Assembly: GCA_901472455.1 (NCBI GenBank)
Contig: LR590464.1
Location: 1,612,001 to 1,676,000, forward strand
Origin: Leclercia adecarboxylata
GTDB lineage: Bacteria; Pseudomonadota; Gammaproteobacteria; Enterobacterales; Enterobacteriaceae
Reading direction: 5' to 3'
Length of the DNA: 64,000 nt
Shown: piece by piece, positions 44,893 through 53,707 of the stretch
Numbering within the stretch: position 1 is the stretch's first letter
How the letters are laid out: each line of letters opens with the position of its first letter
Notes under the pieces: generated by a model
Told to the model about the DNA's origin: nothing
Databases searched by the model: none
Seen by the model: only the letters and a program-made list of their open reading frames with translations
Translations under genes and position numbers: made by a program

Positions 44893-46273
44893 ATGAATAT
44901 GATTAAAAAACTTCCATTAACAATGGCGGTTATCGCCGCGCTTTGCCCAATTTCTGTTCTCGCCCAGGAATTTACGCAGGAGCAAATCGACGCCATTGTG
45001 GCCAAAGCGGTGGACAAAGCCCTGGCCGAGCGCCAGGCCAAAATGGATGCCGCGGTGGCGAAAAAGGCCGACGTGGTGACCGAGCCGCAGAGCGCCGCCC
45101 AGTCCCCGGATATGGCCATCCCGTTCGGCATTAAATTTACCGGCTATGCCCGCTACGGCGCGCACTTCCAGGCCGCCGACCAGAAATACGTCGCGGTGGA
45201 CGGCTCCTACAACGGCGCCTCGGCCATTGGTCGTCTGGGCAACGAAGGCAACGGCGGCGAGTTCCAGCTCTCGAAAGCCTTCAAGGGTGAAAACGGCGCC
45301 ATCTGGGACGTCAACGTGATGATCGACCACTGGGGCGACGAGGTGAACCTGAAAAAAGCCTACGCCGGGGTGACCAACATTCTGGCATCCAACCCGAACG
45401 CCTATATCTGGGCCGGGCGTGATTTCCACCAGCGTCCGCAGCAGGGCATCAACGACTACTTCTGGATGAACCACGACGGCCAGGGTGCCGGGGTGAAGAA
45501 CTTCGACATCGGCGGGGTGCTGTTTGACGTGGCCACCGTGGCGGCAGTCGAATCCTGCAGCCCGGAAGTGATGGACGACGAGGCTAACCCGTCGCGCATC
45601 ACCTGTACCGGCGGCTCCGGCACCGGGGACAAAGGCAATTACGCGGCCACCTCCAAAATTCACGGCATGAAGCTCGGCCCGCTCGACCTGGAGCTGTACG
45701 CCAACTACGGCTTTGACTCGAAAGCCATCGACACCGAAGAGCGGACCAACGCCTGGCAGGGTGGCGTGGTCCTGAGCCACACCAACGACAGCGGCGTGAA
45801 CAAGGTCATCGCCCGTTACTCTGATAACTCAGATAACAGCGTGTACAACAAAACCGAGGACCTGACCACGGTCTACGCCAGCTTCGAAGGGCTGTACAAG
45901 TTCACCCAGGCGACCCAGGTGGAGTACCTGCTGGCCTTCCACGACTATGACAACAGCCGGGACAATACCGACAACCGCAAGAACTACAACGCCATCGTGC
46001 GTCCGATGCACTGGTGGAACGACGTTCACTCCACCTGGCTGGAGGCAGGCTGGCAGCATGTGGATTACGACAACGGCGGGGGATAACAAGGGCTGGAAGC
46101 TGACCCTGTCGCAGAACATGTCCATCGCCATGGGGCCGGAGTTCCGTCCGATGCTGCGCTTCTACGTCACCGGCGGCAAGGTGGATAACGAGCGCACCGC
46201 CCGCGTGAACAATACCCGGGATGAAACGCTGGACGACTTTAACGTCGGCGCGATGTGGGAAGCCTGGTTCTAG
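44893..46273 (+). CDS. LamB/ScrY-type carbohydrate porin (frameshifted)
   Basis: Outer-membrane sugar-specific porin. It has a signal peptide (LTMAVIAALCPISVLA-QE), an N-terminal coiled-coil-like extension (QEQIDAIVAKAVDKALAERQ) as in ScrY, and a maltoporin barrel: FTGYARYGAHF, AIGRLGNEGNGGEFQL, YIWAGRDFHQRPQQG, ending MWEAWF. Five Gs at 46078-46082 should be four. Correction gives 459 residues. Divergent from the xyloside symporter, it probably admits xylo-oligosaccharides, though substrate is inferred from context. It is much richer in G+C than its neighbours. Confidence 0.92.
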
Positions 46274-46321
46274 GCAAGGTAAAAGCAAAACGGCAACGCT
46301 TCAAAGACTCCTGCATTCGGG

Positions 46322-46536
46322 GTGTTAGCCAGTAAAGAGACTTATGGACACACCGGATGGACAGGAACGCTGAGGGCTATCGATCCTGTTAATTACATGG
46401 CTAACGTTATTCCCGGCAACAGACCGCATTCCCCGGTAGTTGACCTGAAAACCATCCAACTGTGTTTATAAGTGGACTATTACCCGCAGCCACATACGGC
46501 TGGATTGTTGATCAGATATACGGGGCATTGAAGTAA
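46322..46536 (+). pseudogene. C-terminal remnant of a beta-lactamase-fold serine hydrolase (PBP4B/YfeW-like)
   Basis: Translation from 46322 gives SKETYGHTGWTGTLRAIDPVN followed by GNRPHSPVVD. After a one-base shift near 46465 comes FISGLLPAATYGWIVDQIYGALK and a stop. The YGHTGWTGT triad region and the tail resemble class C/YfeW-type serine hydrolases. The upstream three quarters of such a gene are absent; porin coding sequence and a truncated terminator-like stretch lie there instead. I read this as a relic left by a rearrangement. Confidence 0.6.
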
Positions 46537-46543
46537 AATAGAT

Positions 46544-46570
46544 AAGGGACTCGTGAGAGTCCCTTATTTT
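46544..46570. terminator. Terminator between the hydrolase relic and hcp
   Basis: AAGGGACTC-GTGA-GAGTCCCTT with TATTTTTA after it in the plus direction. It abuts the hcp stop, so it may end hcp transcription. Confidence 0.75.
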
Positions 46571-47049
46571 TATGCTACTGCTCTTCCATTCCAGCTATCG
46601 CTAAACATTATGTTCCCATCACAATATTTCCATTCGATAGATTCATAACGGATTTCAACTTCCTCCATATGTTTACTTGCAACTCCCAGAGGAAATAAAA
46701 CTGGAGAGATTCTTGTTATTTTCACATTTCTTAATGTTATGTTAAAATATTCTATCTCTATGCCTGCTTCATTGATTCTATACATTTTTATTATAGCTTC
46801 TTTAAATATTCTGCCAGTGCATACACCTCTGAATAAATATGGCGTGATGCGATCAATTTCTTTTTCAAATGTGATAGGAAGATGAAGACGTGTTCCAGTT
46901 AGCTTCCCTGTATTATGATCTGTAGGAATCCAAACAGAATGATTGAACGATTTAAGCTCAGTTGAACCCAATCGTGTTGGCATTAAACATTCACCAATTA
47001 CAGGTGAGTTATTTTCATCGGTAAGCCAAATATGTGCTGGTATAGACAT
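46570..47049 (-). CDS. hcp: Orphan Hcp-family type VI secretion tube protein
   Basis: 159 residues beginning MSIPAHIWLTDENNSPVIGE. Internal stretches are ELKSFNHSVWIPTD, TGTRLHLPITFEKEIDRITPYLF and EYFNITLRNVKITRISPVLFP, the classic Hcp pattern. Hcp hexamers stack to form the T6SS inner tube and can carry effectors in the lumen. No other T6SS structural gene is in the window, so it must rely on a system elsewhere. Three small unknown genes lie directly upstream on the same strand. The A+T content is high, which suggests transfer. Confidence 0.88.
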   Translation of the reverse strand: MSIPAHIWLTDENNSPVIGECLMPTRLGSTELKSFNHSVWIPTDHNTGKLTGTRLHLPITFEKEIDRITPYLFRGVCTGRIFKEAIIKMYRINEAGIEIEYFNITLRNVKITRISPVLFPLGVASKHMEEVEIRYESIEWKYCDGNIMFSDSWNGRAVA

Positions 47050-47050
47050 T

Positions 47051-47287
47051 TTATTTTTTCCCTTTATGAAAAAACACTAATGAAAAAATAATCACAATCA
47101 TCAGAACGATAATTATAAACGCAACTTTATTATTGTTGACAAGCGCCGATACAGAAATGGAAATTATCATAATAATAAAAACCACCCCATAACCTATGAT
47201 ATCGTTAATACAATCATCTTTAATGCTAATAAAAAATCTTTTAATACAACGCCTTAGAAAATCACTTATTAAATTAAACATTATCAC
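47051..47287 (-). CDS. Small two-segment membrane protein of unknown function
   Basis: 78 residues. Two hydrophobic helices are seen at about 29-50 (IIGYGVVFIIMIISISVSALV) and 54-73 (VAFIIIVLMIVIIFSLVFF), with a basic N-terminal region and a lysine-rich end (HKGKK). It overlaps the 133-residue gene by 4 bp and is followed by hcp after 1 bp, so it is tightly coupled. I do not recognise it. An immunity or anchoring role in the Hcp operon is only a possibility. Confidence 0.65.
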   Translation of the reverse strand: MIMFNLISDFLRRCIKRFFISIKDDCINDIIGYGVVFIIMIISISVSALVNNNKVAFIIIVLMIVIIFSLVFFHKGKK

Positions 47288-47685
47288 ATCATTCTTTTTA
47301 ATGCTCTGGTAATTTCTTCATCAGAGGCTGAGTTAATATTTAAGTACCCTGATTTCATGATGATCGGTTCTATCAAGAAATACATCATCTCTACTCCCTC
47401 TGTATATAAAGCATTATAAAATAGTGGGCAGAAATTTTTTAGATTATCTGCACTTTCAGAAGCATGTTGAACAAGACCATAAACATTTATTCCTGCTATC
47501 CCCCATCCCACTCTACCGCCAATTTTTTTCATTAATGCATTTTGAACTGCTAAATTCATCTTGTTACCGTGGCATATATAGGATGCGACAGCATAGATTA
47601 AACCATTTTTTGAAATGTGTTTAATGGAGTAGTTTGTGGTAAATGGTGTTAATTTCTCAAGGATTGTTTTCTTTTTTTTCTTCAC
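47284..47685 (-). CDS. Unknown 133-residue protein in the hcp operon
   Basis: Lysine-rich start (MKKKKKTILEKL), then a mostly hydrophobic, glycine-containing core (GGRVGWGIAGINVYGLVQHA, about 76-95) and LYTEGVEMMYFLIEPIIMKSG. The C-terminus is polar (SDEEITRALKRMM). There is no clear signal peptide. It overlaps the upstream 109-residue gene by 29 bp and the downstream membrane gene by 4 bp. I recall similar hypothetical proteins beside hcp genes but no function. It could be a cargo effector or a partner protein. Confidence 0.65.
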   Translation of the reverse strand: MKKKKKTILEKLTPFTTNYSIKHISKNGLIYAVASYICHGNKMNLAVQNALMKKIGGRVGWGIAGINVYGLVQHASESADNLKNFCPLFYNALYTEGVEMMYFLIEPIIMKSGYLNINSASDEEITRALKRMM

Positions 47686-47986
47686 TCTTATTTTTTAGAA
47701 TTGTTTCTATATATATTTTAATCATTCGTAATATAACGTCCCGATGTTTTATCAGTTCACGCAGAGAAAATAAAAATCTTTTATCCTCAGAGAAAATCTT
47801 ATTACATACATCTTGATAGTTGTCTGTAAGACAAGAGGTATAATAAAGTAATCGTGTTGTACCATCTTCAAGACCATTTAAATAATCGACAACACCCTCT
47901 TTAACTCCAACTAGCGCTTTGTCTAATCGCACAGCTAGCTCTTTATCAGTTCCAATTTTTTTAATAATTTCTTCGCTATAATACAT
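47657..47986 (-). CDS. Unknown 109-residue protein, first gene of the hcp operon
   Basis: ATG at 47986 (MYYSEEIIKKIGTDKELAVR) is preceded by a strong ribosome site AAAGGAGTTAGTT. An in-frame start further upstream lacks one. The protein is predicted helical, charged and soluble, with a Lys/Glu-rich tail (KNKSEEKKENNP). There is no recognisable domain. Its position at the head of the operon, with overlapping downstream genes, suggests it is made together with the 133-residue protein. Confidence 0.6.
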   Translation of the reverse strand: MYYSEEIIKKIGTDKELAVRLDKALVGVKEGVVDYLNGLEDGTTRLLYYTSCLTDNYQDVCNKIFSEDKRFLFSLRELIKHRDVILRMIKIYIETILKNKSEEKKENNP

Positions 47987-48078
47987 AACTAACTCCTTTG
48001 ATTTAATGATTCGATCATTGAGCAATCACCGATAAAAGAAAAGTGATCTTGTTCTCAATTCAAACAAAGAATAAAATT

Positions 48079-48117
48079 AAGGCCACCTATCTATTATTGT
48101 GGTAGATAGGTGGCCTT
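48079..48117 (-). terminator. Strong hairpin terminator upstream of the hcp operon
   Basis: AAGGCCACCTATCT and AGATAGGTGGCCTT form a 14-bp perfect stem around an 11-base loop. Read on the minus strand it is followed by AATTTTATT. It separates the hcp operon from the fragment at 48261. Confidence 0.8.
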
Positions 48118-48260
48118 CAACAATAAATGTGATCAATATAATTCTTGGTTATTAATGGATTATTATGTCTTTAAGCTTATTTTCCCATTTCAAACGCGCT
48201 TCCAGTTTTTCCTGTTTATAATAATTTCTATCATAATGAACCGATGATACGTCATGTAAA

Positions 48261-48599
48261 TCATGATGCTGAATTTATTGACGAATTTCTTTTGTGATTT
48301 TCAATTGTTCGTCCAATATTTGAAAAGGTGCGGAAATAATCTCTCGGAATAAATAAATCAACACTCTTTCTCTCACAAAAGCGTTTAATATTATCCGTCA
48401 GGAAATCGCTATTCATAAATTTTGTAGGGGCAACGGACTCTTCATCCGGTTTTCCAGAAGCAATAAAATCGGTTTCGTATACCTCAAACCGTTCTGCAAG
48501 CGTACCGCTTGTTTTAGTAACTTTGATCACACCCGAGCATGAAGAAGGGCTTTCGAACCTTCTCAAGTGCGCTACTGATAGACATTGCCGGGTATTCAC
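48261..48599 (-). CDS. Fragmentary unknown protein, possibly frameshifted
   Basis: A 112-codon AT-rich frame from a GTG. Its middle (APTKFMNSDFLTDNIKRFCERKSVDLFIPR) looks like real protein. The last third reads better after a frame change near 48325, giving IISAPFQILDEQLKITKEIRQ and a stop at 48275, as if two bases were lost from a GA repeat. The N-terminus is not convincing. It may be the 3' end of a larger gene, perhaps an immunity-type protein of a toxin locus. I do not recognise the family. Confidence 0.35.
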   Translation of the reverse strand: MNTRQCLSVAHLRRFESPSSCSGVIKVTKTSGTLAERFEVYETDFIASGKPDEESVAPTKFMNSDFLTDNIKRFCERKSVDLFIPRDYFRTFSNIGRTIENHKRNSSINSAS

Positions 48600-48999
48600 C
48601 TGGCGTCAGAAATGTTGCTATTTTCCCTACAAAATGGCGATAGAGAAATGTTTTACGTCCATATAGATAGACGCGCACCCGACCCGTCCTGTGCCTCGTT
48701 CGCCGCTTGCATGATAAGCTATATAAGCGGCGGCTTTAGGGGAAAAGTTCTCTGGTGCTTTCGTAGTAAGGTTGATTTGCATTATTCATATCCTTTGCAT
48801 AATAAGTGCAGATTTATTCGCAGTTAAAGTTCATAACGAGTAAAAAAAACGGTTTCTTAAACTTTAACGTAATGAGCAAAACTTACTCATGAAATGGATA
48901 AAAAATAAATGAAATAAACGTCTTCTAACTTTAATTATCTCGCTCTTTGTTCAATTGTTTTGACATGCTTCCCCGTGGGAGAGGGCCGGGGGGAGGGCA
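48600..48999. other. AT-rich stretch without a supported gene
   Basis: About 400 bp with mixed composition and no open frame that looks like a protein. The GATAAGCTATATAAGCGGCG stretch and a truncated 48261 gene suggest rearranged island DNA. I see no insertion sequence ends. Confidence 0.4.
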
Positions 49000-50034
49000 T
49001 CAGGCTGCACCGTACCCGGCAGGGCCCGTCGTTCCCCGTTTCACCAGCGTCGCCCTGAAAACCCGGCTGGCCGGTTTTTCGGCATCCGCGGCGAGCAACA
49101 TCTCACAGGCGGCCTCCGCCATCTCTGCCAGCGGCTGAGCGAAGGTCGTCAGCTGATACCCCAGCCAGCTTGCCTGGTCGATATCATCAAAACCAATAAC
49201 GCGGATGTCCTCTGGAATACGCAGGCCAAACTCGTGGCGTGCGGCATCGATAAAGCCGCAGGCGATGAGGTCCGTGACGCAAAAGACGCCGTCCGGCGGC
49301 GATGGCTGGTTGAGCAACTCACGGGCAGCGAGGACGCCGGTCTGGTAACTGGCGCTGCCGGGGCGGATAAGCGTGACCCCGGCGCTCGCTTCGGCCGCGG
49401 CCGCCAGAAAGCGCGTTTCACGGGTAATCATGCTCGGGGAGCGGGCGGAGGAGGAGACAATAGCCAGACGGCGGCATTGTGCAGCCATCAGGTGGTCCAG
49501 GGCTTCCTTCATCGTCGAACTGTAGTCGATATCAATATTGTCCGCGCTGGGGAATTGCCCCATGCGGTTGATCGCTATTACCTGCTGTCCACTCTGCAGG
49601 CAGAGTTCAATCAGGGACGCGGGCGGTTTGCCCGACAGCACGATGGTGGCCGTTGAGCGGTAATTCAGCGTTTGTTGTAGTGCCTCTCTGGCACTTGCTT
49701 CGTCGTCGTCGGTGTTGATCACCATCACCGCGCGTCCGGCATGGTGCAGGCGGCGGGTCAGGTGGTCAAGCAGGCTGGCCTGCCAGGGGAACGACAGATT
49801 GCCGCCCAGAATACAGACCGGGCGGCTCTCCTCCCGGGAAAGCCCCCGCGCCAGATGGTTAACGTGGTAATTCAGCGCTTCGGCAGCGGCCAGCACCTTG
49901 CGCCGGGTATCCTCAGAAACGCTGCGGCCCGGCGTAAAGGTCCGCGACACTGCGGAACGGGAGACACCCGCCAGGCGCGCCACCTCGGTGGCGCTGGCGA
50001 AGCCAGGGTTTTTCCTCAGGCTGTTATTGCTCAT
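49000..50034 (-). CDS. LacI-family regulator of the ABC/phosphatase operon
   Basis: 344 residues from ATG 50034 (MSNNSLRKNPGF). Helix-turn-helix ATEVARLAGVSRSAVSRTFTPG (about residues 14-35) is followed by the hinge helix VLAAAEALNYHVNHLARGL and a periplasmic-binding-protein-like effector domain (GVFCVTDLIACGFIDAARHE; VIGFDDIDQASWLGYQLTT). Its start overlaps the phosphatase stop by 11 bp, so it is last in the operon and autoregulated if it binds the 55600 palindrome. The frame is intact. Confidence 0.9.
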   Translation of the reverse strand: MSNNSLRKNPGFASATEVARLAGVSRSAVSRTFTPGRSVSEDTRRKVLAAAEALNYHVNHLARGLSREESRPVCILGGNLSFPWQASLLDHLTRRLHHAGRAVMVINTDDDEASAREALQQTLNYRSTATIVLSGKPPASLIELCLQSGQQVIAINRMGQFPSADNIDIDYSSTMKEALDHLMAAQCRRLAIVSSSARSPSMITRETRFLAAAAEASAGVTLIRPGSASYQTGVLAARELLNQPSPPDGVFCVTDLIACGFIDAARHEFGLRIPEDIRVIGFDDIDQASWLGYQLTTFAQPLAEMAEAACEMLLAADAEKPASRVFRATLVKRGTTGPAGYGAA

Positions 50035-51456
50035 GACGCTGTTCCACTCCGGCGATGGCCCGTTCGCGGATAATGGCATGTTCGGCCAGGCGGATCAGCG
50101 ACGGCTTCGGCGTTTCATACCACTCGTCCGGGTGGAGCTGGCGTCGGTCGCGGATCAGATCGATGGCGGACTCAAGGGTCGGGAAGCGCGCCGGGCACTC
50201 CAGATGCATAAACAGCGCCCACCAGAGCGACAGAGCGACTCCGCCCACCGCGGCAGTTGACGAGAATATTGCCGCGCTTGCGGTTTCGGTAAGAGGCTTT
50301 ATCCGGGATCTGCTTGGAGCAGGGCCGAACGCATCAGCTGATAACCGGCGTGCAGCATCTCAGGGGCATTGCCTTCGCCATCCACCAGCCCCAGCTTGTA
50401 ATAGCGGACCGGGCCTGAACCATGAGTAAGCAGCTGTACAGGCGCGCTGGCTTCCGGGTGCGTCACCCAGTCGATATCAAGGTTCACCGCGCAGTTAATC
50501 ACGATCCCGATATCATGTTCCGCCAGCAGGGCCGCATCGCTCACTCCGCTGGAACCGCCGATATAAATATCCACCTCCCAGCCGGGAAAATTCTCGGCGA
50601 TCAGGCTGATGGGCGGGCGGGGGAAATGACCGGCCCTTGGCTTCGCCTCAGCGTCGATCGTCAGGGGAATACCCGCCGCAGCCGCCAGTTCAGCCGCAAT
50701 GCCGGGGGCGGCGGCCAGGACCGGCAGTCCGCTGAAAATCCCTTCGGCACTTTCAGGAACCACGCCCGTCAGGCCGCCTGCTTCCCGCACCAGCAACAGC
50801 CCCGCCAGGCAATCCCAGGGCGTTCATATGAATTTCGAGATACCCATCGGTACGGCCTTCCGCCACCCAGGCCAGCGCCAGCGCCCCGGATCCGCCCCGG
50901 CGCACGCTGGTGCCCAGATTGAGCAATGAGGCCTGCACCTTCAGGTAGTGATTCTGGCTGTGACGGGAAGACCAGCCCCAGCTCAACGGCGGCTCGCTGC
51001 GGGTCGGTAATGGCGGTACAGCGCAGCGGCTGACCGTTTTTCAGGGCGTAATGGCCGCGACGGGCCAGATACAGCTCCTGGCTGACCGGGTTATAAATCG
51101 CCCCCAGCTCGGTCACGCCCTGGCGAACCCACGCCATACAGACGCAAAAATGGGGAATACCGCGAGCGAAGTTGGCGGTACCATCGATGGGATCCACCAC
51201 CCACAGGCTCTCCGCGCTGGCAGGCTGGCTGGCGGACTCTTCACCGAGGATCAGATCGTTCGGGAATGCCCCGGCAAGGGCGGTCAGAACCTGTTTTTCA
51301 ACGAAGGTATCGGCCTCGGTCAGGATATCCTGATGGCCCTTCAGCGCATACTCGCCGGGGTGTGCGCGACTGGAAGAAACGCAGGGCGGTCTCCCCGGCG
51401 TCAACGATAATGCGCCTCAGCGCAGCTTCCCGCAGTTCAATGTCATGAGTAGTCAA
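50024..51456 (-). CDS. IMPase-dual-specificity phosphatase fusion (five frameshifts)
   Basis: Two phosphatase domains in one reading path. The N-terminal half is inositol-monophosphatase-like: DILTEADTFVEKQVL, ILGEES, and the metal site WVVDPIDGTANFARG (about residue 85), ending near AWDCLAGLLLVREAGG. The C-terminal half is a cysteine phosphatase of the dual-specificity type: general-acid loop GLVDGEGN and P-loop NCRGGRSRS (C-x5-R). Single extra bases near 51357, 50967, 50825, 50293 and 50214 break it. Removing all five gives 475 residues. The likely start is TTG at 51456. It lies 39 bp after the binding-protein gene. I infer that it dephosphorylates the imported ligand. Confidence 0.82.
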
Positions 51457-51495
51457 AGTGTGCTGCCTGTTCAGAAAGAAAATGTACGCTGAAAA

Positions 51496-52600
51496 CTACT
51501 TCTTGTAGTTCAGGCTCCAGATGTCCTGCCAGTCCTGGCGGCTTTCCCAGTCGTTCTGGGCGGTAGCGGTCAGGTATTCCATCAGCTCGCCGCGATGCTT
51601 TGCAATGCCGGAGGCTTCATCGGCGGGAAGGTTCACCTTCTGGTTGGTGGACATTTTGCCGTCCACGCCCTGAGGGGCGATGCCTTCGGCGGTCAGCAGA
51701 TAATAGGTAAAGAGCTTCGCGGTGTTCGGGCTTTTACTGCCGGTCGCCACCACGCCGAGGCTCGGGTAGTTCCAGCCGATAAACGGCTTCAGGCCGCTGC
51801 ACAGACCCAGCTTCATCCCCCTGCTTGTTGTCGCGGAATTTGGCGGTGGACACCAGGCCAACAAAGTCGGTTTTGCCGTCCGGCGCGCCGATGGCGGATG
51901 CCGCGTCGTTATCGGAATGGGTGAGCAACACGCTGTTGCCCGCCAGCGCCTTCACAAAAGCTGCCGTGGCCGACTTCTCGTCAGTTTGCAGCGGCTTGCC
52001 AAATTGCTGCTCATAGGCATCGCGAACCTGCTGGTCATAGTGGGTTTCCATCTGGCTGAACCAGTCGGTGTAAGCCGGTTTGCTGGTGGGGTCCTGCATC
52101 GCGACGCGGCCCCGCCATTTTGGCTCGGTCAACTGCCAGAGATTGGTCACCGGGCAGGCGGCGTGATGATCGGTATTATAGGCAAACACGTTCGGGGCCA
52201 GCACGACGGTCAGCGGGTCCTGATAGCGGGCGGGAATGTCCCCTTTCAGATCGTCCGGCACCCAGCTCTGGACATAGCCTTTTTTGAGTAGCTGGGTCAT
52301 CCCGGCAGGGGCGTCCTCAACGATAGCGACATCGGCGCGGACGTTTTTGGCCTGCGCTTCCCGGCTCATGATCTCAATGATCTGCGGCGCATCGGCCTTC
52401 ACGCCCACGGCCTGCAAGCCGTACTGCTCGCTAAAGGCTTTGGCCTGTTGCACGATTTTCCCGGTCGAGGCGTAAACGGTAATCGGCTGCTCTTGTTTTG
52501 CGGCGGCGATAAGCTTTTGCAGATCGGCGGTTTCAGCCTGAGCGACAGCGCTGCTCAGCAGGGCGCTGGTGATAAGGACGGCGGACAACTTGCGCTTCAT
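51496..52600 (-). CDS. Fbp/Afu-type ABC substrate-binding protein (frameshifted)
   Basis: Periplasmic binding protein of the iron(III)/sugar-phosphate/phosphonate group. A signal peptide (MKRKLSAVLITSALLSSAVA-QAE) is followed by ITVYASTGKIVQQAKAF, VRADVAIVEDA, a WRGRVAMQDPTSKPAYTDWF hinge and a C-terminal SLNYKK. Five Cs at 51817-51821 (plus strand) should be four. Correction gives 367 residues. The phosphatase downstream favours an organophosphate ligand over iron, as for AfuA of Actinobacillus. That is inference. Confidence 0.87.
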
Positions 52601-52626
52601 GTGTGTTCCTTAAGAGTCAATGGAGG

Positions 52627-53706
52627 TTAATTCGCGGTCACGTCGTGACGCAGTCCGTTGCGGTTAAAAAAGTGCAGGGACGAGGTCGGGAGCTGGCAAT
52701 GCACCTGTTGACGGGCCTGCCAGCGCGGCCGCAGCTGCGTGGAGTGGAACAGACGGTCTTCGCCCGCCACCAGCTCAATCACCCAGCTGCCGCCGGTGGG
52801 CATAATGTTATCGATGGTCATGGGAACGGTGTTGCCGCACGACTCGGCGCTCAGCACGATCTCCTCAGGGCGGATGCCGCAGAGCTGGGTCTGCTCGTGC
52901 AGGGTAAAGCGCCGCTGCAGATGCTGTGCCAGCTCGCTACAAGGCTGGTGAAGCAGGATCATGTTCAGGCGCGGGGTGCCAATAAACTCCGCGACAAAGC
53001 GGTTGGCTGGGGTGGCGTAAATCTCATCCGGGGTGCCCACCTGCTGCATCTGCCCGGCGCTCATCACCGCAATGGTGGTGGCGAGGGTCATCGCCTCCCA
53101 CTGATCGTGGCTGACAAAGACGATGGTGGTGCCGAAGGTTTCATGCAGGCGACGCAGCTCGGCGCGCATCTCCAGGCGCAGCGTGGCGTCGAGGTTCGAG
53201 AGCGGCTCGTCCAGCAGCAGTACCCCGGGATTGACCGCCAGCATGCGGGCCAGGGCCACGCGCTGCTGCTGTCCGCCGGAGAGTTGCGCCGGATAGCGCC
53301 TGGCGTAATCGGCAATTCGCAGTTTTTCCATCACGTCCTGACAGCGGGCGATACGCGCTTTGGTGGGCACTTTCTGTAACCGCAGGCCGAAATCGACGTT
53401 CTGCTCGACGGTCATATGCGGCCAGAGCGCGTAACTCTGAAAGACCAGTCCGATGCCGCGTTTTTCCGGCGGCACGTATGTGCCGCGGGCGATGGAGTCA
53501 ACAACGTTATCGCCGATGCTAATCTCCCCGCCGCTGGCGTGCTCAATGCCGGCAATCATCCGCAGGATGGTGGTCTTGCCGCAGCCGGATGGCCCCAGCA
53601 GGCACATAAATTCGCCATCTTTCACCGTCAGGTTGATGTTGTTGACCGCCGGGGCATCGCTGCCCGGATAGGTTTTGCTGAGATTCGTTAAGTGGATAGT
53701 GGGCAT
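52627..53706 (-). CDS. ABC transporter ATP-binding protein, FbpC/PotA type
   Basis: 359 residues from MPTIHLTNLSKTYPG. Walker A GPSGCGKTT (about 39), signature LSGGQQQR (about 138), Walker B VLLLDEPLSNLD and H-loop SHDQ are present. A C-terminal TOBE-like regulatory domain (TQLCGIRPEEIVLS) is also seen. An upstream in-frame extension to 53724 lies inside the permease gene and is unlikely. It sits between the permease (1-bp gap) and the binding protein (26-bp gap). The frame is intact. Confidence 0.92.
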   Translation of the reverse strand: MPTIHLTNLSKTYPGSDAPAVNNINLTVKDGEFMCLLGPSGCGKTTILRMIAGIEHASGGEISIGDNVVDSIARGTYVPPEKRGIGLVFQSYALWPHMTVEQNVDFGLRLQKVPTKARIARCQDVMEKLRIADYARRYPAQLSGGQQQRVALARMLAVNPGVLLLDEPLSNLDATLRLEMRAELRRLHETFGTTIVFVSHDQWEAMTLATTIAVMSAGQMQQVGTPDEIYATPANRFVAEFIGTPRLNMILLHQPCSELAQHLQRRFTLHEQTQLCGIRPEEIVLSAESCGNTVPMTIDNIMPTGGSWVIELVAGEDRLFHSTQLRPRWQARQQVHCQLPTSSLHFFNRNGLRHDVTAN

Positions 53707-53707
53707 C

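Noticed and set aside
44917..45780. 287-codon open frame opposite the porin
   Set aside because: Antisense shadow of a G+C-rich LamB-type gene.
48585..48827. 80-codon plus-strand frame in the AT-rich gap
   Set aside because: No ribosome site and no protein-like pattern. It probably occurs by chance in rearranged DNA.
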